Shown here one piece after another: positions 22,275 to 36,100 of a DNA stretch of 64,000 bases. Each line of letters starts with the position of its first letter. The first letter of the stretch is position 1. The stretch is from Protea cynaroides (taxonomy: Eukaryota > Streptophyta > Magnoliopsida > Proteales > Proteaceae): NCBI GenBank assembly GCA_028583415.1, contig CM053273.1, positions 84,224,522 through 84,288,521 of the forward strand, read 5' to 3'. Position numbers and translations under genes: made by a program. Below the pieces are notes generated by a model. The model searched no databases and had not been told where the DNA came from. It worked only from the letters and a program-made list of their open reading frames with translations.

Positions 22275-24094
22275 CTGAAAGACCAGAAAGCAAAGCCATA
22301 AGATTTCTCTTCATTGAGGGCAAACGAATGTATTAAATCATTCAACCTATTTTTAATTAGGGGGGAAGAACGCTGTCCGGCTGCATGGAGGGCGCAGTTT
22401 CCACGCAACCAATTTAAAGCTGTTGATTTCTTCATTGCATCTCAATCCTCAGATCTATTTGTTGCTGTAGTCACTTTCTCTCAACTGCCACTGTACTTTC
22501 TCTTTCCCCTGCACTTTCTTACCGGGCAAACTAAGAATGAATGGTTTCCCCTTCTCAAAATTTGATTTTTAAGATTATAGGTCTAACACCAACCGAGCAT
22601 TAACAGCAACAGTATAGAGGGGAGTTCCCATAAGAAAATTTAAAACTGAAGAAGGGAATTTAAGAATATGAATGGAAGTGGGCAATAGGTGCCTATGTCA
22701 GAAGCCTACCAGAAAAAATAACATTTTCCAAAGGGGCTTCATCTCGATGATTGACGGACCTCAACAAAACATAATACGAACAATTAGGTGTCCAATTATC
22801 TGTTTCGCATCTCATTCCACCAGAAATCCTGTAATTGAGACTAGGGTTTCAATCGGCAGTTTCACAGGGCGAATTAGTCGCAGTTGGCAAAGGCAAATCA
22901 AATAATAATACTAATATTTGAGAGACGATAGGAGAAAGATTCTTTGCTTTTTCTGTCAGGACTGAAAACAATAAGATACATATTGAAGTGAAATCCAGGA
23001 AAAGGTTTGATGATTATATGTTTATATATTTTCTTGCTGTTTGGTTGTTTTTCATTTATTATTTGATCGTTCCTTGATGGTTCTTTGTTCGATTCTCTGA
23101 AGCTTGATTCATCCCATGTTTACTTTACACTGGTGTTTCAGGGTCTTGCCTTTAGTGTGAATTTTCAATTTTCTAATCTTCCTTGTTTGTTGCTGTTTCT
23201 GTGATCAGTGCATCTTAAAATCAACCGTCTATTTTTCGGTTGTAGCAGGAGAGGAGGAAGGAGAAAAGGAACCATTAGCCGGAGAAGAAAGTGCAACGAA
23301 GGGGAAAGAGAAAGTACAACAGCAGTGGAGAGAAAATGATTACAGCAACAAATAAATTGACTGCTGAGATAAAGTGAAGAAAATCAGTGGCTTAAAAAAC
23401 GCTGCATGGAAACTGCTCCCTCCAAGCAGCTGGACAGCACTCTCTCTTATAATTATATCAGTGGGCTTAGTTATGAAGCAGTCCTAAAACAGACATTTTT
23501 TTATATATGTAAGCAATATAAAAATTTTCCTAGAAAAGCACATAGTCATATTTCCTCCGATGCCTTAACACATGATTACAGGCTCATAGTTGTCAAGGCG
23601 TCGCCTAGGCGCCTAGGTTGCCTTGGGTCGCCTTGGAAAATCGAGCACCTTGGTCGCCTAGGCGTCCAGTCAGGCCTCCATCACCTTGGTTCGCCTTGGC
23701 GCCTTGACAACTACGATTACAGCATCACAAGTTCAATAAGAGGAAAAGGAGCTACCAATCTATATAGACAAGAGAAAAATTATGAAGCATGAAGCACTTA
23801 ATTTAGTTGAATATGATGTATACTACATTAATACTCAACTACATGAGTTAAGACCCCATGAATTTTCCCAAAGCACGTTAAAAAGATTAAATCCAAAACA
23901 TTTGTACCTCCAAAGCCATCAAAGCATCTTCCATGGCACGTCGTTTAGCACAGAAGTCAGCTCTCCGCAAATCAGCCTAGTAAAACAAAGAAAAGAAAAG
24001 GCAGATTAAAGATGTGTTCGAATGTATCATAAAGCAATAACTTTTTTCCTTTCATGTATTATATGAACGCATTATGGATATATATTTAAAATAT

Positions 24095-24129
<35 letters not shown>

Positions 24130-27100
24130 GATATGTAGGCCCCAGAGAGATTTGAATTCATAACCTCTTAATTCTGAGGTGTTGGTCTTTACTAAGTGAG
24201 CTCTCTCTCTCTCTCTCTGTCTGTCTCTCTCAGGTGAAATTGTTTTGAATTAGACATTACAAAATATTCACACATCTATGAAATACTCATAAAAGATTAT
24301 GCTAAGGGACCAGGGCAGTACCTTGAAATCTGAAATGAGATCCCCAGCAAAACATTCAGGGTGGAAGCCCATAAGAAGGTGATCAAAGGCTTTTCAGATG
24401 GAATGCTCTTTAGTGTGATACTCATTGTAAAAAATGTGATCGTCTCACTTTCCAAACCAACAACACCACATAGAAAATAACTAAATTCCACAAAACTTTA
24501 CCCTCCCAAAAAGACCCCCACAAACAATGGTACAAGCCAGCACCAGAAGGGAACAAAATTTTTTTTTTTTTTGGTGAATATAAATAATTTTGATTTAAAA
24601 GCACACAGCAAATTACAAAACCAGGCTCTCCAAATTGGGGGGTGAGGTGCAGAAAAGAAGAAAACAGCACTCAGGAGTCTCGGGATGTCATATCCAGATG
24701 GTTGGATAGGTAAACTGTAACACCCCACCAGCTAAGGTGTTAGTCTAACTTTGAAATTTTCCTTCTTAGCAAATAAAGCAAAAGAAAATTTATAAGGAGG
24801 GGTATTTTTGGAAATTCATACTACATTTCCATTGTAAGCTTTTATGAATTGAATGTATAATGTGTAAGAACCATACCTGATGTGATGAATCCATGTGTTA
24901 GTGTATCTATAATGATGATAAATTATATGTGGCCTATGTATATAGGAACAATGTGTGCCCCATGTTAAATGGAGTATGGGACATGAGAATAATCTAAGTG
25001 TATTGTTTTCGGTGTTATAAGCATGGTTGAGCCTTATATCCTAATGGTTGGGCTTAGGCTAATTAGAGGAGAGGTCTTGAGTTCAAATCCCACAGGCATG
25101 GAATGATTTCCAAAGGACTACAAGCTTTCCGTCCACCTCTCTAGGCTTCTTCCATTGCGTCTGCTCCTGCCACTACTCCTTCAGGTTCCAATTTTGCCTA
25201 TTTAGGTATTCCTTTTGGTGGTCACTATGCATCGGTAGTCTCAAACCCTTGGATCAATGACTCTGGTGCCACTGATCACATAACTAAACCCTCCAGCCTA
25301 TTTCATCAGTACTCTCCATCCTCAGGAAAAGACAAAGTTCGAGTGACTGATGGGATTCTCTCTTCTGTATTTGGAAAGGGTTTTATTTTTTGTTCTCATT
25401 CTCTTACATCATCTTCTATTTTACATATCCCTAACTTCACTACAAATTTACTTTCCATTAATAGCCTTACTAGGGATTTAAACTGTAAATGTTACGATAT
25501 GTAAGGGCCTTTTGGCCCTTACCGATATCGCTGGCGGTCAATAGCGCTAGCTGATATCGGATGGCCTGTTTGGTCCATCTTTGGACTTTATTTGTTTCTT
25601 TTTATATTTTATTTGTTTCCTTTATGTGTCTATTCCTCTCATGGACAGTTTCCTTGTGTATTTTCCTCTTCATATCTATAAATATATGTGTGAGAGAGAG
25701 CTAGTATCGATTCTAGTGGCCAGCTCTCTGCTGTCCACTAAATCTCTCTCTCTCTCCTTTCTTCTTCTTCTCAATTCTCTTCTCTATATTTTTCTGGTTT
25801 GTGAACTTGCTGGTTACTTCTTTGTGAATCGTTACATGGTATCAGAGCACTGGATCTTGGCTATCATTCAAAAGTATTGTTTTGACAGGCCTCTGATATT
25901 TTTGCTCTTCTACTACTTCTTCTTTACTACTACTAAGATGATCAAATTCTCTTTTTAGTTCATCTATGCTATTAATGTTGGTTGATTAAATTGCCCGATC
26001 ATCTTGTGCCCATATGTTGAGAATTATAGTTTTGTTTTTGCTAACCCCTACTACTACCCCCTCCCCCTCCTCCCCAAAATACTTTGAGCCTCTTTTTTTT
26101 TTGCCAATCTATTAGCTGAACCGATGTATATAACAAAAAAAAAAAAAAAAAAACATCATCATATCACAAATCCTAATCATTGTTTGGTGTTAAGAGATAC
26201 CGGCTATCGAATCATCTAGAGGAATAACAACCAATAGCTTCGGCGGTAACAGTGTTGTTCTACGAAATTGATTTCTGATACAATTGATCTCTAAGCCATT
26301 AATAGTTAGGACGTTCCTTACCCCACTACCTCCACCAACCTTGTTTTTTTATCTTGAGCCTTCATTCCTTGGCCACTCAGTTGGAGGAACTGAGATTTTT
26401 TTTTGTATTGTGCTTGATTATTTATGTTCAAGATGACTGAATCCAAGTCTTCAGAGACTCAAATTATTTCTATTAAGTTGAAGGGGGTTTCCAACTACCT
26501 ACTATGGGCTCAGGCTATTAAAGCCTATATCCGATGTAAGGATAAACTTAAACTGTTGCTTGAAGAGGCTCCTACAGTTGATGACACAGATAAAGAGCCT
26601 GTTAAGCTTTATGATGCTTGACAACATGATAATTCTCTTGTTCAGACTTGGTTATGGAATAGCATTGAACCATCTATCCTGCCTACTGTAATGTTCCATG
26701 ATACTACGAAGGCCATTTGGGCTGATTTAAAGGAGACCTATGGACAGGATAAGAATGTGTCTCGTACTTATGACCTGTATGAAAGAATGTTTACCTATTC
26801 CATTGGTGATAAATCACTAACTGACTATTATTGGGTTTTAAAGGTCTCATTAAGGAGATTCAAGCTGTGCAACCTTTGAGCAATGACATTACCAAGCTTA
26901 AAGCCCAACAGTTTGAGTTCTATGTAGCCAAATTCTTGGCTGGCTTGTCTCCTGAGTATCAAGCTATGAAGAGTCAGCTCCTTGCTGGAGAATCCATACC
27001 TACCCTGAGTGAGACTTTCTTTCGTCTCCAACGTCTTGTACCCCAAACTAACTCTTCTCCTAAAGATACTTGTGCCTTGTTTGCTGGCCGTGGACGGGGT

Positions 27101-30100
27101 TCTTCCCCAAGAGGCCATGATACCACCCATGGTCGTGGTCATGGTCATGGTGGTGGTGGTCGTGGTTCTGGAAGACCACTGTTGATAAGTTTGCTCGTTT
27201 CTGCACTTATTGTCAGAAGCCCAATCACACTGCTGAAACCTGTTGGGAAAAGTTTGGACGTTCAAAATGGGTGGACAATTTGGTTAACACTGCTGCCATC
27301 CATAATGCATCTCCTCCTGCTGCACCTGGTCCTCCACCCACACCCACAGTTCCCTCTGCACACTATGAGGCCCTACTTCATAGGGTACAACAACTTGAGG
27401 CATCTGGCTCCACATCCACTGCTACCTTAGCCCACATAGGTTACTTTGCCCTTCTTTCCCATATTTCTTCTTGGATCCTTGATTCTGGAGCTACGTGCCA
27501 TATGACTAGTGAGACTTCTACCTTCTCCTCCTTCCATGATACTACTAGCCCTGTTACTATTTACCTCACTGATGGCTCCTCCACTACTGCCTCTCAGCAT
27601 GGTGCTATGTTCCTTACTCCCTCTATGGCCTTACCTTCCATATTACATGTTCCTCATCTCCCTCTTAATCTTTTATCTATTACTTAATTATCCAAGTTTT
27701 TTAATTGTGTGGCTACATTTTTCCATTCTTATTGTACTTTTCAGGATCTCAGGACCAAGGAGATGATTGGTGGAGGACGTGAGCATGCTGGTCTATACTA
27801 TTTAGAGCCCACTGAACGTTTACCTACTACTGCAACTGCATCCACTACTACCCCTTTTCAATGGCACAACCGGCTTGGTCATTTATCTCTGTCTAAAATG
27901 AAAGTACTTATCCCTAATTGCAAGTCTCTCCCCTCTCTACAGTGTAAGGCCTGTGACTTAAGGAAGCATCATCGTACCCCTTTCCCTACTAATACTTCTC
28001 ATAGGATTTCTACCCCTTTTTCCTTAGTTCATTCTGATATTTGGGGTCCTTCTTAAGACTCTCAGTCGGTTAGGCCTTACTTATTTTGTAACCTTTGTCG
28101 ATGACTTCTCCAGGATGACCTAGCTTTATTTAATCAAAGATCGTTCTGAATTTTCTTCCATTTTTGTGGGTTCTATAAAGAAATTTTAAATCAGTTTGGT
28201 GTGTCTATTAAAGTGCTACGTACTGATAATGCTCTTGAGTATATCCAATCTACTGTTGCTGATTTCTGTCACGAGAATGGTATCATTCATCAAACTAGTT
28301 GTGTCTATACCCCTCAACAAGATAGGGTTGTTGAACGTAAAAATAGACATCTCTTGGACATTGTCAGATCTCTATTGTTTCGTATGAATGTCCCTAGTTT
28401 TTATTGGTGTGATGCGGTTTTAACCGCTTGTTATCTTATAAATCGGACGCTGTCTTCTATCCTTCATCATAAGGTTCCCTTTCGTCTTCTTTATCGTGAC
28501 GCATCCTTGTTTAATATCTTCCCACGTGTCTTTAGTAGTATCTGCTTTGTTCATATCATGCATCCAACGTTAGGGAAGCTTTCCCCTCGTTCTGTTAAAT
28601 GCATTTTTCTTTGTTATTCTCGTACTCAAAAGGGATATCGTTGTTATGATCCTGCTACTAAACGACATTATGTTATCATGATGTTACTTTCTTTGAGGAC
28701 AAACCATACTATCCAGTTGCCGTGCCATCCCCTTCTCCTACCATTTCTTCTGATCCTCCTATTCCTCTACCATCTATCCCCCCCACTGAGACTGCATTGC
28801 CACCTACTCATCTCATGCCATCGGACCGGCCCCTACCCCCCTTGCAGGTTTATACGAGACGTCATCCAATGACTCATCTTGGTACGGCTCCATCTGTCTC
28901 AACGCCTCCAACTACGTCTCCAGTTCCTGAAGTCTCTGATGATCTCCCTATTGCTCTTCGAAAATGTATTCGTACTTAGAATCCCACCTTTCCTTACCCT
29001 ATTAAGCATTTTATTACAACTGCCCACCTTCTCCCTTGCCACCAAAATTTGGTGCATTCCCTTTCTACTACTGTTGTTCTTTCCTTTAAACAAGCCTTAT
29101 CCCATCCTGGTTGGAAAGCAGCAATGGATGCTGAGATGGGTTCTCTCCTGAGGAGGAAAACTTCGACATTAGTTGATCTCCCACCAGCTCACACAGTGGT
29201 TAGATGCCGATGGGTATATATAATAAAACATAACTCAGATGGTACAGTGGATAGACTGAAGGCTAAACTTGTGGCAAAAGGGTTCAACTCAAACTTTTGG
29301 AGTTGATTATTTTGAGACCTTTTCTCCTGTGGCTCGTCTAAATTTGGTTCGTGCACTTATTTCTTTGGCTGTCAACCTTGATTGGCCTCTTTATCAGATA
29401 GATGTCAAGAATGCCTTCTTATATGGTGATCTCCACAAGGAAGTTTACATGGAACAACCTCCAGGGTATGTTGCTTCGGGAGGGAACTCAACTAAGGTGT
29501 GCAAGTTACTTAAGGCTATCTATGGCCTTAAACAGTCTCCTCATGCTTGGTTTGACAAATTTAGCACTGTTACAAATTTTGGCTTCATAGTATGTTAATA
29601 TGATCACTCTATCTTTGTCAGACGTCGTAACTCCAATGTCACCATTATTGCTGTTTATGTTGACGATATTATTATTACAGGAAATGATAAGTCTAGTATT
29701 GCTAAAATCAAGTCATATTTGAATGCTAAATTTTAAATGGACTTAGGGCTTCTTCATTATTTTTTGGGGATTGAAGTAGTACGTAGCCGTAAAAGCATAA
29801 GTCTTTCTCAACGGAAATATGTGCTTGATCTCCTTTCTAAAACTGGCTTACTTGGAGCCAAGCCTGTTGATACTCCTATGGACCCACATAAGAAACTTGA
29901 AACATGTGACAATCCTGAGTTCTCTGATGTTTATCAATATAGATGCTTAGTTGGGAAGCTAATCTATCTTACTGTCACTCGACCTGACCTCTCCTTTGCT
30001 GTTGGAGTGGTGAGCCAATTTATGCAAGCTCCCAAAGTGGCACATTGGGAAGCTGTTTGTCGTATAGTGCGTTGTCTGAAGAAAGCTCCTAGTAATGGTC

Positions 30101-33100
30101 TTATTTACCATCAACAACGTCACATTGACGTTGTTGGTTATTCTGATGCTGATTGGCCAGGAGCTGATGGTGACAGACGTTCAAATACTGGATATTGTAC
30201 TTTTATTGGTAGAAATCTTGTTACATGGCGGAGTAAGAAACAAACTACTGTATCAAAGTCGAGCACTGAAGCTGAATATCGTGCTATAGCATAGACTACT
30301 GCAAAATTGTTATGGTTGAAAAATCTTTTGCAAGAACTTGGTTTTTCTTCAACTCGACTAATGTCCTTACTATGTGACAATCAAACTGCTATCTATATTG
30401 CTAACAATCCAGTGTTCCATGAGCGTACCAAGCATATAGAGGTGGATTGCCATTTTGTTCGAGATGCTGTTATGAAGAAACTGGTGGTCACTCCCTTTGT
30501 ATCTTCTTCAAATCAGCTTCCTGACATTCTCACAAAACCTTTGTTTGGACCAGCGTGTCAATTAAACTGTTACAAACTTGGAATGGGTGACTTGTAGATT
30601 CCAGCTTGAGGGAGGGTGTTACGATATGTTACACCGATATCTCTAGCGGTCAATAGCGCCAGCTGATACCTGCTGGCCTGTTTGGTCCATCTTTGGACTT
30701 TATTTGTTTCTTTTTATGTTTTATTTATTTCCTTTATGTGTCTATTCCTCTCATGGACAGTTTCCTTATGTATTTTTCCTCTTCATATCCATAAATATAT
30801 GTGTGTAAGAGAGAGCTAATATCTATTCTAGTGTCCAGCTCTTTGCTGTCCACTAAATCTCTCTCTCTCTCTCCCGCTTTCTTCTTCTTGTCAATTCTCT
30901 TCTCTATATTTTTCTGGTTTGTGAACTTGCTGGTTACTTCTTTGTGAATCATTAAGTAAAGATACCTTTTTCCGACCCATTGTGTTTTTCAGGACCTGGC
31001 GACATGGAAGACGATTGGATGTGGTAAGGGGTAGTCTCTATTTGTTCAGCGATGGTTCTCCTCCACCAACGTTACCTCCACCAGTACATCAACTACACTC
31101 GGCTTCATTAGATCTCCATCAGTGACATTGTCGTTTAAGAACACCATCTCCCTGAGACTCTCATTTTATTAAAAAAATGTAATAAGGATGAATTTTTCTA
31201 TAAGGCTTGTATTTTGGCCAAATAAACTCGTTCCAGTTATTCCACTTTAAATAAAAGAAATGCATCCCCTTCCATTTAGTTCATTCTAATGTATGGGATC
31301 CTACTCGTCATGCCTCTATTTCTGGTCATTGTTGCTTTGTTACGTTCATTAACTGCTACTCTTGTACGATATGGGTATACATAATGCATCATAAAAGTGA
31401 GGTGTCCCGGTGTTTTCAGATCTTCCATAAAGAAGATAAAGAAGAGAGAAAGGGATACCGAGAGGAAATCAAAGGAGAAGAAGTACTCTTTTGACTGATC
31501 TCAGTAAGATTTTAGTTTCTGTTCTAAACAGTATTTCAGATTTAGTTTTAGTCATGTAAGTCAGTCCAGATCTGATATAAGCACAGATCATATCAGATTT
31601 TTATACCAATGTAGATACCAGTTCCTAAACCAGAATCGAATCTGGTTCAAGGACAGATTTCATAGTAGATTTTCGTATCAGTTTTTATATAGATTTTACA
31701 TAACAGTAGCAGAATTTATTAGTTATCAATTTCAGTTTCTCTACCAGATTTAGATCTGGTTTAAGGTCAGCTTTAGATCAGATTTCATCTCATTATATAT
31801 GTCAGTTCATATCATATTTTATATCAGTTAAACATATTAGATTCAGATCTCAAATCAGTTTATGCATATAAATATAAGATATCAAGACTGTATGTCAGTA
31901 TATGTATCAGATTTATATCAGCATATATCAGATTTTATATCAATTCTATGTCAGAATTGTATATCAGTATATACATATATACAGTCCAGATTATGCAGTC
32001 CAAACTTATACAACCCAGACTTATACAGTCGAGATTTTGTATACAGTCCATTCTTATAACAAGTTCAGATTTGTATACAGTTCATTATTTTAACCAGTTC
32101 AGATTTTGTAAGCAATTCATTATTTTAAACAGTTCAGATACTGTATACAGTTCAATTTATAACCAGTTCAGAATTTGTGAATTTGTATACAGTCCATGAT
32201 ATATCCATTCTACATTTTGTATACAGACTTTACATATCATGAGCAGATCTATATCAGTCCATAGATCAGATTTTATACCAGTTCGTATATCAGAATTGTA
32301 TAACGAGTATTAGATCAGCATATTTATATATGTTTCAGATTTATAAATCAGTAGATACATATGCTAGCTTAAAATATTGGGCAGATTCCTACACTGTTTT
32401 AGGGCCCTAATTCGAAGGGTCTGAAAGTAGAGTTTAAGGGTAGATAAGGTATTGTTTGGGTAGTCAGTACATGTTAACTGATAGTAAATTTATCATACTT
32501 GTAAGTTGTATTGCTGACCATTGAAAGGACAAACAATTCGTGTGCGAGGAAAAGGTAAGTGGAGTATAGAGAATGCACACCACTTGGGTGATGTATAGCC
32601 GTGTTGACCTATGATTTATTTTCCTCAAGATAATATTTGTTTGCTTATATACAGAGTTACTTGATGTTCTGAATGCTATAGTAATGGAATATATGTCTTG
32701 CTGATGTTGATACTTGTTAATAGTTTCTTATATGTTTTATTACATACAAAATATGTTGAAAGGGATTAGCTTAAATCATGTTTCACTTTTCCACGTGTTA
32801 AAGAGTATGTGTGAGTAGTAGTTTTGGCAAGCATCTTAAGTAATGTGTAAAAATGAGGAATGTGAAGTAAAGAAATGTGATGAGCTATGGGTGATTGACT
32901 GTACTATGCCAAGTAGAGAGTAAATGTGGACTATGAGGATGGGTAGTACCAGTTAACTCATGATCCATGAGCTGTGGATGAGGTGAATCCATGGTTTCAA
33001 GTATGGATACGATATAGGTCGTATCAGCCGATACGTATCCGTATCATACGACAAGAGTCAATACAATACCCCCGCAATACGTATCCCATTTTTTATAAAA

Positions 33101-36100
33101 AAAAATAAATAAATTGTGTATTGACTTGTATCGACCAGTATCGAACATATTGGACAAATAAGCGTCGATGCGTAGCGATACGCATTGATACTCACGATAC
33201 GGTCGATACATGTTGAGACATACTGTTGTCACGAATAATTCGGCCACCAAAAAATAGTGACAGTATTAGTTCGTATCAACCTATATCGAACCGATATGGT
33301 CCCATATAGTCCGATATGGTTGATACTGGGTGATACGTTCATATGAAAACTTTGTGACAGGTGTAAAGTTCGGCAGAAACAAATCTCTGGCCGGGGGGGA
33401 GGAGGAGGAGGAGAGGGAGCAGCCGCTACAGCCGCTGCCGCCGCCAAAGGAGGAGCAAACAGCAGCAGCAGCTACCACTGCCGCCATCGCCAGAGGAGAA
33501 GGAAAAAGAAAACTGTACCTGAAAATGAAGAGCAGCAGCAGCGGCCCGCTGCCACCTCCGCCGTTGGAGAAGAAGGAAAAGAAGAAAAGCAGCGGCAGAA
33601 GCCATAGACGCTGCCACCGGAGAAGAGAAAAAAGAGGAGGAAAAGGAAGGAGAGAAGGGGAAGGAAAAGATCTACATCACTGGAATTCTGCCACAGCCAA
33701 GGTTGTCACGTCAACAAGGCGTTCCATGGCATGGGAGGGCTGATGGACGCCCAAGGCGACCTGATGCGGGATCCGGGTTGAGAAAACCCCAATTAGATAC
33801 GCAGTGGATCCACTCAAATAATATGAAGACTTGATTGAATAAACAGTGGCAGAATTGTAAAGAAATCCAAAACTCAACCAGTAATGGCAATTTCGTAATT
33901 AACCAGAACTTTTGATAACTTGTAGAGAACCAAACAGACCCTTATGATATACTTGTAATAAAGACTAAATGAATGAGGGCAAAGCTGGAAAAAGATATTA
34001 TAATATTAAACCAAAATCAAAAGGTCATCTTTTTCTTTAAACTCCACGACAGAAACGGAAAGCTACGACCAGATTAGGGAAAATCAAAAGAACTCTCTCA
34101 ATAGGCTTCAGTTGGTTCTGAGAATCCAGAGATTGAATCGCAAGAAGAAGGTCACTTGAACCCAACAAAAATCAGACATAATAATCATCCATACAAAGAT
34201 GATAAAATACCTGAAGTTAGATCTGGCGGACATGAAGTTGCAGGTCTGGTTTCAGCTTCGGATGTCTCAGAAAAGGTTGAATAGGGCTAGTAACTTGGGG
34301 TTTGGTTCGTTTATGGCAGAGAAGGTTACAGCCAGAGTTTGAGAATGATAGGGGAAAAGATGAGAGGCGTTGAGAGATTCTATTGGGGCTGATATTACAG
34401 CCAGAACAGGGGAACATGAAAGAGAAAAGGAAAAGGCAGGAAAGAAAGAAGAAGAGAGGAAAGAGGAAGGAAGAGGAAGAAGAAACAGAACGAGATGGAG
34501 GGGGATGGGATTTCTGACCAGCAGGCTTAAACTATTCTTAAATCAAAGACTTCTTCAAGTCATTCATCATAATCTTCTCTAAATTTCTACCGTCTATTAC
34601 ATGCTCTTATAAAGGAAAATACTTCCTAAACTAATTGACATAATTTTAGAAACTAAATAACATCCTTATAAAATAAAATCTAATCTCTATGGAATGAAAT
34701 CCCTACCCAAAACAAAAATAATAACTAAGGAAACCTAAATCAAAACTTCCTAATCTAAATTAACTCTCTACCAACCCTTTCCAGACCAAAAGGCTGGTTT
34801 GGGTTTGAGCCGGTTCAGGTTTGGCTTGGGTAGCCACATTGTCTTGTATCAATCTATCCATGAGCACGTTACTGCATCACGACCAAGGCGCTTGGACGCC
34901 TAGGCAACACCTAGACAACTATGGCCACGGCTCTCATCCAGCGGTCCAATTTTGATTAGCTCTGAGACACTGATATGGAGAAGATGAAAAATAAAGGGCA
35001 CTGAGGTTTCCACCGACTTCAACTCCTTTTTCTCTCTTTCTTTTTTATTTATTTTTTTATCATATGATTCCTCTACACATACAAATAAAAAAAATTAGAA
35101 AATAATTATATTTATTTAACTAAAAAATAAAACAAAAACTTATATACAGTAAGAAATTACTCTTAATGATCCTATGATTGGAAATGCATACTGGGTCCAA
35201 CCACCAAATGTCCGATGATTGGACTACAAATTAGTTATTTATAGCATTTTTATGCTTTAAAATTGTGTTTTACATGTTCCCTAAGCATTCCTGTGCATAT
35301 CTTGCCCCATATCCTAGTGTATCAACGATACGATACGATACGTCTCTTAAAATCACCCGATTGATACGCTACCGATACGCGATACTTAAAACTAGGATGG
35401 GTCAAGTATGGATGACCAAAATATAAATTAAATGGGCCGTTACGCTCTCAACTATGGTCAGCTGTAGTCACTTTTTCCTAGTGTTGGTCAAAGGAGAAAA
35501 AAAAATTAAAGGTAGGTTATTTAAAAAAAAAAAAGGGAATGAGTTTTTCTTGCATTACATTTACTCGACATGTTGTATTGTGCTAGTGTGGTGTATTTTC
35601 TATGCTTTATCTTACTGGGTTGATGAGCTCACCCTTACAATTAATATCTCAAATGACGATGTTGATGAAGCAGAGCAGGGACAAACCTGAAGGATATACA
35701 AGCTTATCCCTACTAGTTAATAATTTTATTAGAATGGTTGTAGTAGGGTTTTAAGTGTCAATGTAAAGACAATTTTATTTTTCAGCATTATAATTATTAT
35801 TTGCCGACACTAGGCTGCCACCAGTAGATTTTGGGGATCTTTTTATTATTGTTGTTCATTTGAGTTGGATTTTAAGATAATAAAGTTTTCAAGGTTTGAT
35901 TTTTGAGCCATCGGCTGATCAGTGCCCATGAGGGCTGTACCTTTACCTTAATATGGGTTTGGGGTGTGACGAATTCAGTGCCAAGGTTCCTCTTCATTTT
36001 CTTCCCCACTAACAGCTCAATTCAGCTAAGCCTTATCCCAGCGAAATGGTTTGGCTACTCAAATATCATCATCATCAGAAACTAATATTGGGACAGGGTC

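Larger units (their letters stand above)
25490..30955 (+). mobile_element. Ty1-copia retrotransposon nested in host intron 6
   Basis: LTRs 25490-25836 (347 bp) and 30617-30955 (339 bp) are flanked by perfect target duplications GTAAA (25485-25489 and 30956-30960). The primer site TGGTATCAGAGC is at 25837-25848 and the purine tract TTGAGGGAGGG at 30606-30616. The interior keeps gag, protease, integrase, RT and RNase H in copia order but with stops and frameshifts. It is antisense to the host gene and sits inside the older copia fragment. Confidence 0.92.
32991..35396. mobile_element. GATACG-word fold-back element, split
   Basis: The left part (32991-33350) starts GGTTTCAAGTATGG and the right part (35325-35396) ends ATACTTAAAACTA, roughly inverted. 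Both are filled with GATACG/CGTATC words. The interior holds a GCC/GGA-rich island and the MITE with its solo LTR. It could instead be two neighbouring copies. Confidence 0.5.

Noticed and set aside
29402..29590. Second open frame within the copia RT region
   Set aside because: It overlaps the real RT frame and has no independent motif.
33330..33743. 137-codon plus-strand and Ala-rich minus-strand frames
   Set aside because: Both arise from trinucleotide-biased sequence and show no conserved motif.
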